NCBI GenBank assembly: GCA_004835665.1
Contig: RBKR01000015.1
Span: 868,001-932,000 of the forward strand
Direction of reading: 5' to 3'
DNA from: Phoma sp. XZ068
Lineage: Eukaryota > Ascomycota > Dothideomycetes > Pleosporales > Didymellaceae
DNA length: 64,000 nt
The position numbers and the translations under genes are program-made. The number at the start of each line of letters is the position of its first letter. Position 1 is the first letter of the stretch. Below are positions 44,022 to 56,278 of the stretch, piece after piece. A model generated the notes under the pieces. It saw only the letters and a list, made by a program, of their open reading frames with translations, had not been told where the DNA came from and did no database searches.

Positions 44022-47000
44022 ATTCCACTTCCCATATATTTCTGTCTCTTCCGATACCATGACATCTTTGATGCGTGGCGTTTGCACGGCGTTTCTGTGG
44101 CGTTCTCTGTGGCCCAAATCCGCAATCCGGCCTTATAGATGGGGGTTTTTAGATGACTTATGAGCTATGACGGGTGGTAACCTGCTTCCACACTTTGGCT
44201 TCTCGACTCGGCTTTTTTTACGGTATGCATGAACGGGATTGTCTAGGCAGTAGGTTATGATTGGCGAGGGATGTCGAGATACTGAGCTACCGGCTCGTTG
44301 CATAATCGAACGATCACGATTCACAATCACTCTACAACTATCCTGACCGAACTGTCTCAATTTTCACAAGAAAATCAGTCGAAATATGTAAACGAGTTGT
44401 GCAAGTAAGGGGATATATAACGTAACGGAACTTCTGCGGTCGAAGACCCGACGATCAGTCTACTCAATGATATCGTGCGAACGACCGCACTTATGTGTAT
44501 ATTGCCTTATACAGCATTTTTGTCCTTAGCCCAACCCCCTACACATCAAACTAGGAAGAATATTCATGGGAGCATGTGCCAATGATGCGCTGGACGTCGA
44601 ACCCACAGTTGAAGCATTTCTTCTGTCAACAAGACTATTGCTTGTCTGCTTCTCTCCAGAGGCCACCACTTGAGCCCGATCATGCGGAAGTAGGCAGTCA
44701 TCTTACCTACAGGGAGAACTTTAGTCACTAATGAACTGCTGGACTGCCCACTGAACAAAGCCTAATGTAACGAGCCCCAATGTCGAATCGCTCAAATCGA
44801 GTCGCCTTGGACAAGCTCTCCACTGCCCTACGAACTTTGTCATGTTTATTATTACGACGGAAAGTCTAAGCGGTCTGATAATGTCCCGGAGACTGAGTGA
44901 CATGGGGGCGCAAAGGGATACGAACGCCGTCGATTGTGTGCATGGAAACATGCATAGAAGGCTTGGCATTCTGTGTGTCGACTCCATGCTCAGATGCGGC
45001 TATCCTGCAATAACGTTTATCGAACAACGCATCTGGTCTGGACTGCGGCAACGCCTGCTGCTCTTCGGAAAGAGATTACAGTGTCCGTGATACATGTTCC
45101 GACTTACGATTCTAGCATCTAATAGTCAGCAAGAACCTGCCTGATGGGGTAAGCTATCCTGGACTTGCGATGTGGAGGCTGAACGTGCCGTCACCGCTCG
45201 CTTGCGCACGTTAGCCACGCCTAAAATTAGTCTTTCTTTGTGTGAAAAGTCGGGCTACGCCCGATGGACAAGTTGGACCACGTGCCACGTACGTTATCAA
45301 ATGTGCATTTAGCTTTCACTTCGCCATTCCAGGGCGACAATGCATGCCCGTAGTGATCCTTCGTTTGAGTTCGACTCTACCTTGATATGTTTGTGTCCGC
45401 ATCAGTTTCATGTGCTTGGATATTGAATGTCTGAATTTAGCAGTAGGGCTACCAGGTCACCGGAAGTGCTGTAGCCCGTCGTGGGTCGATATTGTGGGTC
45501 GACATCAATTAGCATACCGGCTTTGTGATCTCCAAGAATGGATCACCTGTTCGGCGGCGAACACTTATGCCTGACTCATGGATGCACTACAGGTACTGGT
45601 CAACTAATAATACAAAACGAAGTTCTTGTTCATCAGGGAAACAGTAGAGCACAGAGTGCGTACGGAGAGGAGTAAATGTAGCTACACCTAACATCCTGTG
45701 ATTATATGTGAATGTTTGGAGCAAACAGCCACGCTCTCGCTCCTGAGTCAAGACTCATTGGAACATCCAAACCTGGGTCAGGCAATTACGCATCACTTTA
45801 TATCGAATCGATGCTACCATGCCAAATACGGCGGTGTGCGGTAGCATTATGCACTCAAACATGAGGTTTGGAGACAGCAAGGATTTATTTTTGGGATATT
45901 CCTAGTTGTACCTTTATCGAAATTATTTCTTGTTAAGTGATTACTAGTGAACAGATGAGTTCATCCTAGATGAGCTGGTGCCACACTTGACCTTCCATCG
46001 CGCACGATGAACGTTCTTACAAGACCACCCTATATATTCCGGTCTTCACCATCCGTATTTTAGCGCCACAAATTTGAACTGACAGCTTACCATCAGGGAC
46101 AGCCAATAAATTCACATCTGCCAGTACGAGTGTAAGCACTAAGCAAGTCTGTTCGGCCTGGCTTCAGCTCCCAGAATAGTCCCCTGAAGCCCGGGTTCTC
46201 TTTGCTCGGATTACTGTCATACGTAGGGCCCCGTAACGACATTACGTCAAAGAGCCATTATCGTAATGTTGGTGCATTGCAACGGATAGTATACATAGAA
46301 AAGTATGTCTTTGGTGGCGTTATTAGGTGGCGTGTAGGATTGGTCGCGCATAAATCCTAGGATGGGTGCGAGGTTGGCAACCTTGCAGTTCGATAGGATG
46401 GGTTGCGCTGCGTGTCTGCCGGATATGATACTCCGTGTTGAAACTGATTTTGCACTCTCCATCTGGATCGCAGAGGTGTTTCAATATTGGGTTATGAAGG
46501 ATTCGAACGGTTGCAAGGAGTAAGCCCCTTCGAAAGAAGGGGCAAAGGGCTAAAGTCAGAATGCAACAAAAGGATGCTCTCCCAGCAATATTGCAGCTCC
46601 TATATGAATCAGATCGCCAGCAACATGACTTAGGCCTCATATCAGACAAATCCTCCACCCGGAAGCCCCTTCTTTCAATACGAAGCACCATCAAACGGTA
46701 CCGTCACACGTCTACCCGGCAACTCTGCCTTCTAGCAGCTCTTGCTCAGACTACCTAAGTACTTCAGCACAATTCTTGTCTTGCAAGGCATGAACATGCT
46801 TGTCGTCAAAGCCTCAACAGCAGCTACATTCGCAGCCCTCACTCGATATTCAAGACGGCCATGTCCATACCCGGTGCAAATCTTGTACGGTACTGAAATT
46901 GCATATTTAAGTGCGAGTGGCACAGCAACGTTGACAAGACTTTGACAAGGAGGCCAGTAGGTCGGTTTAGTGAGAAATTGGAGTTAGGGATCGTAAGAAT

Positions 47001-48145
47001 GAAGCAGGGGAGTGATTTGAGGATAATTCGGGACAAGAGGAGGGGAAGACACCGGACGGTTATTGCAGGCGGGCTCCTTTCTGGAGATTCGAGATCGTGG
47101 ATGGGTATCGAGACACAATGGTGCTGGCAAAGAACAAAACAGGCGAGGAAATACGAAACAATAGAAGACGACTTCGTTGGAACTCAGCAAGAAGCTTTTT
47201 CGAGCGTGACAAAGTGACCTTGTCTATATGGTAACGTCAAGTATGATTAGTCTGTTTATTCGGATTGGACATTCCATTGCGAGGTAATAAGCTATTGTAT
47301 ACTAATCAGTCTAATCTCATCTGCCTGCCATTACTATACACTGTGTGAAGGGTTAGTCGGTATGTACCTCCATTGAGCTGACCTTTGTCTGCCATCCCAA
47401 CCAAATTCCCCGACACCAATTAAATTGTGCCACAATCTCATGTAACTATGAACGATTGACGAGTGAGGTATGGGGTGTCGCACATCAAATGTCATGAGTC
47501 TTGTGTTAAGCTGTTAAAAGTTCAAAATGGAGATGGACTGATGTAAAAGAAAGAGCTGAGGGAAAACGATAAACGATATAGATAGATCATCAGAAAAGTA
47601 TGAAGACGAGAGATGAGGAATATGATAGAGCGAATAGGGAAAAGGTACCAAGAACAGACACTTGACGTCAGTCCGATTCGTCGCGTCGCATGCGGGAGGC
47701 TTTGGCTCTGAAAAGCCTATTCAAGTCACGAGGCGCAAGTGAGTCCAAAATGGTCGGCTGCGCAGGGTTGTGCTGGGCTCATAATACCGAAAATTGGGTT
47801 TTGTTGTTGCGGGTGTCGCGGATGATAAGGCAGGATCTATGTTCCATGGGTTTGCTCAAGGCGATTGACTCCGAATTGAGTTTGCGGTAGGGTTTGTCGC
47901 ACGGTTGAGCCCTTTGTCAATTTGGGTGGTGTTGCGTGGCTGATCCCGAATGTAAAAGCTTACCTTCATCACACTTCACCATGACACCACGTCATTCATC
48001 CATGGCAGTGTCAAACTCGACAAGACTTGTGGTCTTTAGAACTACAGGTGATTAGCATGGGCATCCGAACGCCCTCTCCTTCTTTTTGTTTTGTAAAAAA
48101 GTATCCAAAACACCGTGTCGCTATGCAAGAAAACAGGGGTATACT
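44022..48145. other. Gene-poor region
   Basis: 4.1 kb without a supported gene, somewhat richer in A and T than the housekeeping clusters. The longest frames are about 70-120 codons, on both strands, without motifs. A short perfect hairpin lies at 46524-46543 (stem GCCCCTTC, loop GAAA), and the reverse complement of its 3' half with flank occurs again near 46665. Nothing else is seen. Confidence 0.5.
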
Positions 48146-50209
48146 CTATAAGGTCCACAAACCGCTACGCTTCTTGCCCATTGGGTAAACGAGAAGCGCT
48201 GCCATGAACAGACCGACAGTAATACCGATAGCAATCTGGATCATGGACGCTGCAACGTTGAAAACGATGGAGTTCAAGCCAGTGGTCGTATTCTGTTACT
48301 TGTTAGCTGGTGTTGCCGAAAGGACACTGCGAAAACTTACATCAGCAGCAGCCGAGCCTCTGATAAGCGCAGACGCTGTCTGAAGAGCAGAATCGATGGC
48401 TCCACTGGATGCAAGACTGCCAGGAACCTGTACATATACAGCAGGCAAGAGCACTGCAGCGGCAACGCCGTGTCTTACTCGACTGTAAAGATTGGCAAGA
48501 ACGCCAACAGTGAAAGCTCCAAAGGTGTAGGCAATGGGAGCGGAGGATGTGAACTTCATGTTGGCGAAAAAGTTGACGGTGTATCCCGCTGTAGCAATCA
48601 AGATCATAGCAGGCATCTGCTTGAACTTCGCTTGCACGGTGAAAGTTACGAAGAACACGTAGAGTGGAACGAATAGAAAGTTCCAATACTTGTTCAACGG
48701 ATCTGTGCAAGTCTGTGCGTTGGTAGCGTTCGAGTCAATGGCACCGTAAATGGCTGTGCCAACAGTGATCCCATATCCAAGGAATAGAGAGTAGATGATG
48801 GCGAAGACGAGACGGATCGAGCCCGGAACTATGGCACGGGACTGCAACTCCAGTGCGGAACTGAGCACAAGCCATCCAGGGAGAATCATGGCGATCGCGC
48901 TTTGCGCAATCGCAGAGAAGCAGAAGAGGCTTCCGCCATTGATACTGCCGAACATCCGCGCCAAAAAGCTTAGCGTTATGGTTGCCGAGATTTCGAAGAC
49001 TGTGCTGTATGTCTTTGAAAGCGGAGCGATGACCAGTTGTAGAAGACCAAGCAAGCAACCCAGCGCAAAGATGATGGGCATGTCAATGAGACGAGCTGAA
49101 AAGAACACACTGACTGCTGCAGATGCCGCACCGTACATGACAACGCATAGCCATACATTATGGCGGTCCTTAGCGTTAATGACATCGTCTAGTCGTTGTA
49201 GAGCCTCATCCAGACCAATAACGTCGTGCAATACTTCTTTATAGATTTCGTGGGTATCCTTGAGCTTGCCAAGATTTACGCCTTGCGCCGTGCGGACAAT
49301 TTTGACTTCCGCGGTGTGTGTCAGTGCATCGTCGAAGGAGATCAACATGCACCCCGGGATGTACAGGAACTGGCTGTTAACCTCGAGAACCTTGGCCGTG
49401 GTTGCGAGATATTCCTCCAGGCGGTGGGTTGGGGCGCCGAACAGCATCAAAGCACGACACATGCGGATGATGTATTGTTGGCGCTTGAGAATGTTCGCGA
49501 CGTGGATCTTGATGCGCACATCCTGGTCCTCTCTGACTTTGATGACCTTGGCCAGTATGCCACTGCTGCTGCTGCGCTTGTGGTTTGGGCGAATGGCGGT
49601 CTCCTTTCTGTCGTTGGGATTTGCCAGTTTGGCGGAAGCACCGATGAGTGTTGCTAAGGTCTCCTGCGATTGTGCTGCCTTCTCTTGATGATACCACTTC
49701 TTGCGCGACGGAGTAGCTGCGCCAGAAGAGGAGCCAGGTTGCTGTGCGGTAGGTGGCGAGCTGTTGCTGGCCTCGGAGGGCGTGTAGGGGGCGTTGTATG
49801 CCGGAAGAGGGTTTTTATAAGCCTGTAGGAGCTGGTAGAAGACACCACCCTGTGTGTTGCCTGTAACGACATAGCCCTCAGAGTCATCAAAAGAAGTTGC
49901 GACATTATTTGTCGACTGTTCTTTGGCGCTACCAGCATTGTGTACCCTGAGCAACTGCTCAGCGGCAGCAACACTTTGGTCATTAGCAATTTCGAGTGAA
50001 TCGGCCTCGCTGATGTGACTGAAGCTAGGACGCTCCTCTATGGGTGGTGGTGGAATCTCAGCGGCAACGCTGTTGATCCTTACGCGTGCCCTGCTTGGTG
50101 TCGCATTGCCGGGTTGCAGTGATTGCGATGGTTGCGACGGTGGATATTGCTTGAGTTCGTGTGAATCGACGTGTTTGTAATCGGAGATATTGGAGGACGA
50201 GGGTTCCAT
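48146..50209 (-). CDS. prm10: Prm10/ThrE-family multi-pass membrane protein
   Basis: Two exons (intron 48293-48340) encode 671 residues. The family joins two domains related to bacterial threonine/serine exporter ThrE; yeast Prm10 is pheromone-regulated and its substrate is not established. Residues 1-215 are disordered and Ser/Pro-rich. The first ThrE domain starts near 225 (YIIRMCRALMLFGAPTHRLEEYL, with FLYIPGCMLISFDD) and leads to about ten hydrophobic segments such as IIFALGCLLGLLQLVIAPL and SAIAQSAIAMILPGWLVLSS. The last exon adds NTTTGLNSIVFNVAASMIQI, a final membrane helix and KKRSGLWTL; the family ends this way, which supports the splice. The start is the ATG of MEPSSSNIS. A plasma membrane or vacuolar location is likely but not shown. 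Confidence 0.9.
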
Positions 50210-51563
50210 GGCAGACACGATGCTACTGCAAGTCCAAAAAGCAGGGGTCTACAATGGCATGTATGATGAGACTGGATACATTTTCCTCTGCAGGACAGCG
50301 CAATGGTTTTATTAAATGCAACGAAAAGTTCCAAGCTCTTTGGTTCCCCAGGTAGGTGGCCACCCGAGGTCGGACGGAGTTAAGTGTTAGTCACAAGAAC
50401 GGCCGCCCGACCAGAAATAGACGAAACGTGTCTACGTGATTGGATGCACAGAGAAACTTTAAACCAAAGTTGTCCCGATTAGGACACTGGGAACGAGAGG
50501 GTGACCGATGCATCCGTGATGGTGCTGGCAGAGCCGCGTGTCATGACGAAAATTGGACGAAAATGGTGGCCAAGACGCACCCGAGGTTCCCCAGAACACA
50601 ACTTCTCGCGCATTCCTCGACACACAACGTCAGTAAAATGGACCCTATTGCATCAGAAGCTGGAGCAACGACGCGAATCCCCATCTCAACATGTGCCCGC
50701 AATGAAGACAAGTCGCATTCTCTGTTGTGAGAGCGTGCAACAAAATGAACTGCTGCAAGAGGGTGATTCTACATAATACAGTGCACTAGCGGGGGCACGG
50801 GAGTGAGAAGGTCCTTCTCGAATGCATCAAGCGGTCTAGACTGGCGAACCTGACTCTTAACAATCTTCACTGTACCACGGGGGCTGCTATACCAGCGCTA
50901 TGGTCAGCTTCTGAGCTCCTTTCTGGACCCTGACTCCACTCTTCCGATAGAAGCGGTACGCACACTAATGTCACGAGCATTGCAAGACCCTACCCATCTT
51001 TACCTCATGGCCAGTTTTTGAACAAGGCACCGGATAGAAGCCTCTGGATCAACAAGCTCACGAGATTGCTTCTTTGCTCATACTGCAAGTTCTTGCATCG
51101 GCAAACAACTTATCATGATCTTGTCACATTTTTGGGTCCTTGCGGAGGCTATTGAGGCAGCGCATCCACAATTGTAGGGAGGTGCCGCTAGCAACTCAAT
51201 ATCATCGTTAGTACCTACACATGTGACCTAAGCAGTGTCTCACTACGAATGAACGTCATCTCTTGGCATTGGTCTTCGCAGGCACAAACCGGCCAGCTAC
51301 TACCATCACATCGGACTTCGGCAATGTCTGAGCAAGGAAACTCTTGTAGTTTGAGTACCTGAACTTGATCGCAAATGACTCTATTGGGCTATCTTAACAG
51401 ACTCTCAACCACAAAAAGACTTATAGAGATGTGGCAGACGGAGCGCCCTTGAAGAACTTCCGCAGAACTTAGACATCATCCGACGCACAAATAAGAAGGG
51501 AATTCACATCGGTTGTTCATCTTAGATTGAAAGATTGAGAGCTTTTGTAGTATGAAGGATTGG
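50210..51563. other. Intergenic
   Basis: 1.35 kb between two minus-strand genes. It holds the prm10 promoter. No gene or repeat is seen. Confidence 0.5.
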
Positions 51564-52255
51564 TCACAAGCTTACCGGTTGGGCATCATCTGGCTTTGCA
51601 GTGTAGCTGATTCTTCCAGCTGGCAAAAAGAATAGCGCGACCAATGCGCCGCCCCGAACTTGTGGATAGCTGTCCTATTGTCAGTATCTCGATTCCAATC
51701 ACCATACGCTCTCATGAGGAGCCACTCACTGATGTGTCCCAGCTCCCGGACTCGTCCAGCCCGCCCCCTGCCAGCCCTGCATCCCCTTCAACTCCGCACT
51801 CTCATCTATCTGCACCACACAATTGATCTCTCCATATGGATGGCTGTGATACTGCCCCGAGAAAACGTCTTTTGAGTTCATATACACTGTCGTTATCGAA
51901 AAAAAGTGCGTCTCTGCCTTAGGCAGCGCTATCTTGGAGCGCCGGTAATCTCGCCCCTGAATTTCGATATTGGCTACCCAGCCTTCTCGCAATCCCTGAC
52001 GTATCAAATTGCAGAGGTCCTCATAGATAGCGTTTCCGGGACCATAATGCGTGTTCAAGTAGGCTTCGAGATCTTTGCCTGGGGTTCTAATCGACTTTAG
52101 CGAAAGCTTCCGTGACTTGACCACACGTACAGATTCTCGACCTCAGCAAAGAAGTCCTGACAACGCTGAAGTAGCTGTTGGGCGGTTGGGTTGCGGGTGG
52201 TGTCTACTTCGGCACCTCCAGAGTAGCTTCGTTGACTCTGTGTCTCAGTCGCCAT
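51564..52255 (-). CDS. DUF4863 protein, 4-hydroxylaminobenzoate lyase-like
   Basis: Three exons (introns 52087-52130 and 51670-51729) encode 195 residues. The protein matches the cupin-like DUF4863 family, whose bacterial member PnbB converts 4-hydroxylaminobenzoate to protocatechuate and ammonia in nitrobenzoate breakdown. Family blocks: LEAYLNTHYGPGNAIYEDLC, GWVANIEIQGRDYRR, HFFSITTVYMNSKDVFSGQY, HSHPYGEINCVVQ, LKGMQGWQGAGWTSPGAGTH and, after the last splice, HYPQVRGGALVALFFLPAGR. The His-x-His, Glu and later His positions expected for metal binding are present. The first splice joins FFAEVENL to TPGKDLEAY. The last acceptor is GACAG rather than the nearer AATAG, as only this keeps frame and the conserved His. 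Whether it acts on nitroaromatics in the fungus is unknown. Confidence 0.88.
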
Positions 52256-52455
52256 TGCTGTACCTAATACAAACCAAGACCTTGTTAACAAGCACGATTA
52301 ACAAAATTGTCTGTTTTAACGCATTGAGTAACAAAACCACGACACTGCTATTAACCATTAAATCGGCTGGTAGGTTTAAGGCTACCCCGCATTGCCATAT
52401 TTGGTTCGGCAAATATAATCGGTCTATAAGGTAGCTTCGCGTCTTCCTTTTCTAC

Positions 52456-52780
52456 TCAGTCAGACTGTTCGCTTGACAAGATTGCTTGTTTTTGTTGTTG
52501 GTAATATGCCCTGAGAATATGCAGATAATGCTTTGGGTTCTCATCGGCAGGCTGGGCGTAAGAAGCATAACCTGTGCTCAGACATACTGTCAGAGTAGTC
52601 GCAAGTGCAGACAAGAAACAATCGTCAAGGATGCGCAGTCGAATCTGGCGCCTATACATGACTTCCATCGCCTCTTTCAGGTACTTCACCCAGAACATGT
52701 GCTAAGGTGTTCGCAAGATGCTCAAGATGTACTATCGAGGGGCGCGGAGTACAACCCGGACTCTCCTAACTAGATTTACT
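52456..52780 (-). pseudogene. Possible decayed gene fragment
   Basis: An 80-codon minus frame ends YYQQQKQAILSSEQSD. Upstream, the same frame continues with protein-like sequence through two TAG codons (YILSILRTP, stop, HMFWVKYLKEAM), both of which would be CAG before a C-to-T change. It resembles the tail of a lost gene, but no family is recognised. A chance frame is possible. Confidence 0.25.
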
Positions 52781-53923
52781 CCAACCACAACTTCGGCAAT
52801 CTTGTCGGTACGCCTGGACTGTCGACTAAAAATGATGTCTTGGGGAAGTCATTGGGGTTCTTGTAATAAAACCAACTTCTGCAGGATTGAGATGGGATGT
52901 TTATAAGATCCCACTGAGGAATCTATGCTGGGATTTAATGTGGAATGTTTTCCTGTCATGAGCCACGGCGTAATAATAGGTTAGGGCAGACGCTAAAGTC
53001 TCTGCTAGCCGTGATAACAAGATGCGTGCAAAGCTTTGGGAACTTGTTTGGTTCGTTGTAATTTGGCATTTCACAGTTGCTCGTTCATTGTGGTGGTTCG
53101 TGGGAAACCGGTATTATGGACCGATTTTGAACAATTGACTTGAACGGCGAGACAAGTCATACAGTATCCCTCGACCACTCGACTACAATCACACCAAGCA
53201 TACGAGATGGCGTCAAATCAATTCAAACTTTACTCGTCTATTCTGCGGCAAAGTCTCCATATGCAAGTAGTTCGATAGTACTTGGACGAAATCGAATTTG
53301 AGAATCAAATCCACCGGGATACAGTTGACAAGGCAGATCTGGTCCTCCTTCTGCGGACCATATCGATACTATAATTTACATGGTGAATAAAAAGACCTCG
53401 TCTATTGCTGCATATCTGGCGTACTGGAGCAAGTATCGTCATGCCAGAGACCCATTCCGGGGATTCGACTCAAGTTGATGCCAGCGCGGAGCAGCATGCA
53501 TTACCGCTGTGATGCATATCGGGGCACGTAGCGTTAAGGGCTGCCATGAATATCCCGGTTGGCCTCCTACTAGGTGATATCATGGCCACACCGAAGTTTG
53601 AAGATGATGCTTCATCAAATAGTGGATCTACCTGAAAGCAAATCCAACAGGTGAAGGCCGCGGCGGATTGGACCCTGGAGCTAGTGCGCCCAACTGGGTA
53701 AGGCGCCTCTCCCGGTCGGAAAGCCCGTTCCGAGTTGCATGGCATGTCAGCTCGGCAGCCTTGCGTCGCCGCTTTCTCTACGCTTCTTGTAGATTCTCGC
53801 TCATTAACAATCAGTCGACGCGGATAAAAAGGTCGCTTACTCCTTGACCATTACTAGAGGTCCTCCAGTGCAGACACAACAGATACAACAATAGCAAACC
53901 CGAGGTCAGGAGTTGGAGGCAGG
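52781..53923. other. Intergenic
   Basis: 1.1 kb with no supported gene. It must contain the promoter of the AN1-finger gene. A minus frame at 53470-53745 shows no motif. Confidence 0.5.
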
Positions 53924-54906
53924 ATGTCCGAAGCCGACGTGGATAACATCGGCAAGCACTGCCAGCTGGAATACTGTGGCAAGCTCGACTTCCTACCGTT
54001 TCCATGTGCGAGTTGTAAGAAGTGCGTTTGAGAGGAACATCCTGAGGAGCAAAGGCTGACCGTACTAGATACTTTTGTCTCGATCACCGAACCGAGTATG
54101 CACACAAGTGTTCCAACCCCGGCGGACTTGCGAAGAATGCTGCAGAGAGAGAGAAGCCCGAAGAAAGAAGGAATACTAGCACGTCGAGTGGCACAACGTG
54201 GCAAGGGAAGCCCCACGTATTGTACCACGAAAGCCAATGCTCAAAACCGTCCTGCAAAACGCTCATCGACACACCCCGTGAACAAGGCGTGGACTGCCCA
54301 AGATGCCACCGTCGTTACTGCCTGTCACACCGCCACGAAGAGCAGCACGACTGCAAGACCCTGACACCGATCCGCGCACAGCCATCCACAGTACAGCAAC
54401 GGACACAGTCAGCGCTCTCGAAGTTGAAGCTGTGGGCAGAGAACAAGCGCAAGGAGGACGAGAAGCGGCGATCTGGACCCAAGAAGTCCGGCTTCCTTGG
54501 ACTGGGCAAGAGCTCGAGCTCGAGTGCAGCAGTGTCAGCCCAGGTTGAGTTGAACGCGCTGAAAAAGGTTGCGAAGGGCGATGCAAAGGTGCCGCCGGAG
54601 AAAAGGATATACCTGCATGTTGAAGCATCGAGCGACACCACAAAAGCCAAATTTCCGACCGGGAAGTTCTTTTACAGCAAGGACATCAGCGTTGGAAGGG
54701 TTTTGGACATGGCAGCCAAGGCACTACAGGTTGAGAATGTGAACAACCGCAGCGAAAGAGAAGAGGACAAGCTGCGGGTCTTCCACGTGGAAGCCGGAAG
54801 GCTGCTAAAATTCAGTGAGAAGATTGGAGACGCTACGCAGAATGGTAACATGATTGTCTTGCTGAGAGGCGTTGGAGACGGGGAGCCTGATCTAATTGAT
54901 TTATGA
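53924..54906 (+). CDS. cuz1: AN1 zinc-finger protein, Cuz1/ZFAND1 type
   Basis: Two exons (intron 54022-54068) encode 311 residues. Cuz1/ZFAND1 links Cdc48/p97 to the proteasome under arsenite and similar stress. Two AN1 fingers lie at the N terminus: the first (about 12-50) is split by the intron and reads CQLEYCGKLDFLPFPCASC joined to KKYFCLDHRTEYAHKC; the second (about 90-135) has CSKPSCKTLI, CPRCHRRYCLSHRHEEQHDC. A basic coiled segment follows, then a C-terminal ubiquitin-like domain (about 205-305, IYLHVEASSDTTKAKFPTGK to NMIVLLRGVGD). All metal-binding Cys and His of both fingers are present. The start ATG is the first in the exon and leaves a normal 11-residue lead-in. Confidence 0.92.
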
Positions 54907-55767
54907 GACTTGAGGGGGAAGTTTGGCGACGCATCAGAAGAGGCGCAAGAGGATGACGCATACTGTTTAGAGAGGTAGATACCCAGTTTGTACGCACTGA
55001 CGATAGTATTCGCGGCGCATAGAGCCAACCCGTTATTCCAGCATTTTTCTGCAGGCCTACCGCGGTCACTCACGTTTGCCCATCTAGGTGTGTTATTTTT
55101 ACTGCCGAAACGAGCAGCCACACGCCGCTGGAGTCACTACAGTACACTAACGCTGCTCACGCCTTCCTGTATGCGTCACATACAACACTCTTTACTACTC
55201 GCAGCCCATGCATATGATAGTCGGTGAGTCTGCTGTGCTAAATGGTATAACCCATGCCCGGTGCACCCCGCACTCACATGACAAAACTGGTCGCAGCCCG
55301 TAACCAGGATCACGAAGGCTGACTATAACTTTAATTCTGCGCAAGAGCTTACTCTACATGGTTGATCTTGACCGCGGTGATGTCGAGCACTTCGAACATC
55401 AGCGACTTGTGTGATCTCCGGACGACAAGAGACTCTGCCGAATGACAAAATTGACTTGATGAAGGACCCCGAGTTCGAAAGACCTAGGCCTTGTACCGGG
55501 TCCAGAAACGTCGGGAACCTGCACCGAGAATATCCCAAACATTGTGACCAAACGCCTGTATGCCACGCTCGTGTTGCAGCACGACGGCCGCCATCTTCGT
55601 CGCATGTTTCCTCGCCGCGACGCGTTCACACCGACTTGACACTCGCTAGCATCATGGAAAGCTGCGAGAGAGAGCGTGCGTATTGGCGTCATGGCATTTA
55701 TAGCCTTGCGGCTGAAGATGAACGGCGGCCCGTCTCGGGCAAGGTAGGTATGAGTGCTAGCCGCGAC
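54907..55767. other. Convergent intergenic region
   Basis: 860 bases between the stops of convergent genes. A plus frame at 55411-55773 has no motif and overlaps the end of the crystallin-like gene. Confidence 0.5.
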
Positions 55768-56278
55768 TCATGAGCTGCTTGGGTTTTGGTTGTAGCATCG
55801 TAAGCTGTGAATACGCGTGCCCCAGCCGATGCTCGCCAGGTTGTTGACGCCGTCTGCGAACGTCAGATATTGGTCACCGCTGTCGCTTTTGCAGTCATAG
55901 TTGCTGAATGCAGTCAGTTTCCGTTCGTCTAACATGGATCAGACGGCACATACTCGAAGAACTGGCAATACCAATAGTCGTCCCTGCTTAGCACGGCAGA
56001 GACGTCGTGGCCACCCACGAGGATCGACTGCACTCGCCCATCGATTCTGCCATGTCGTCAGATGTGCGCATACAAAGGAACGTTGCCGAGTATTCTCACA
56101 AGTTGTTATCGAGCGACAAGCACTGGTTGTTGTATGCATCCACGGATACTTCGGAGAAGAAGGCAGGCGCGGCAAACAACTGCACTTTGATTCGAAAATT
56201 CGTTATCATGTCACCGGCTATCGCGACATGTGCGCAAGCCAGGACCGACGAGAGGATCGCGAATGAGAGACTGCGCAT
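55768..56278 (-). CDS. Small secreted beta-gamma-crystallin-like protein
   Basis: Three exons (introns 56047-56099 and 55904-55953) encode 135 residues. Both introns have good signals: GTGAGA, CTGAC, CAG and GTATGT, CTGAC, CAG. Residues 1-21 are a clear signal peptide (MRSLSFAILSSVLACAHVAIA). The mature part has four cysteines (53, 87, 95, 127), enough for two disulfides, and an internal repeat: NNLIDGRVQSILV (58-70) and NNLASIGWGTRIHSLRC (111-127), each preceded by a C-LSL or YLTF strand. This two-motif Greek-key layout resembles secreted beta-gamma-crystallin-like proteins of fungi and streptomycetes. The fold call is inference from the pattern. Possible roles include host or competitor interaction or wall binding; none is shown. 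The exons are small and easily missed. Confidence 0.78.

Noticed and set aside
46524..46543. Perfect 8-base hairpin with GAAA loop
   Set aside because: Too short to call an RNA gene or terminator without context; recorded only as local structure.
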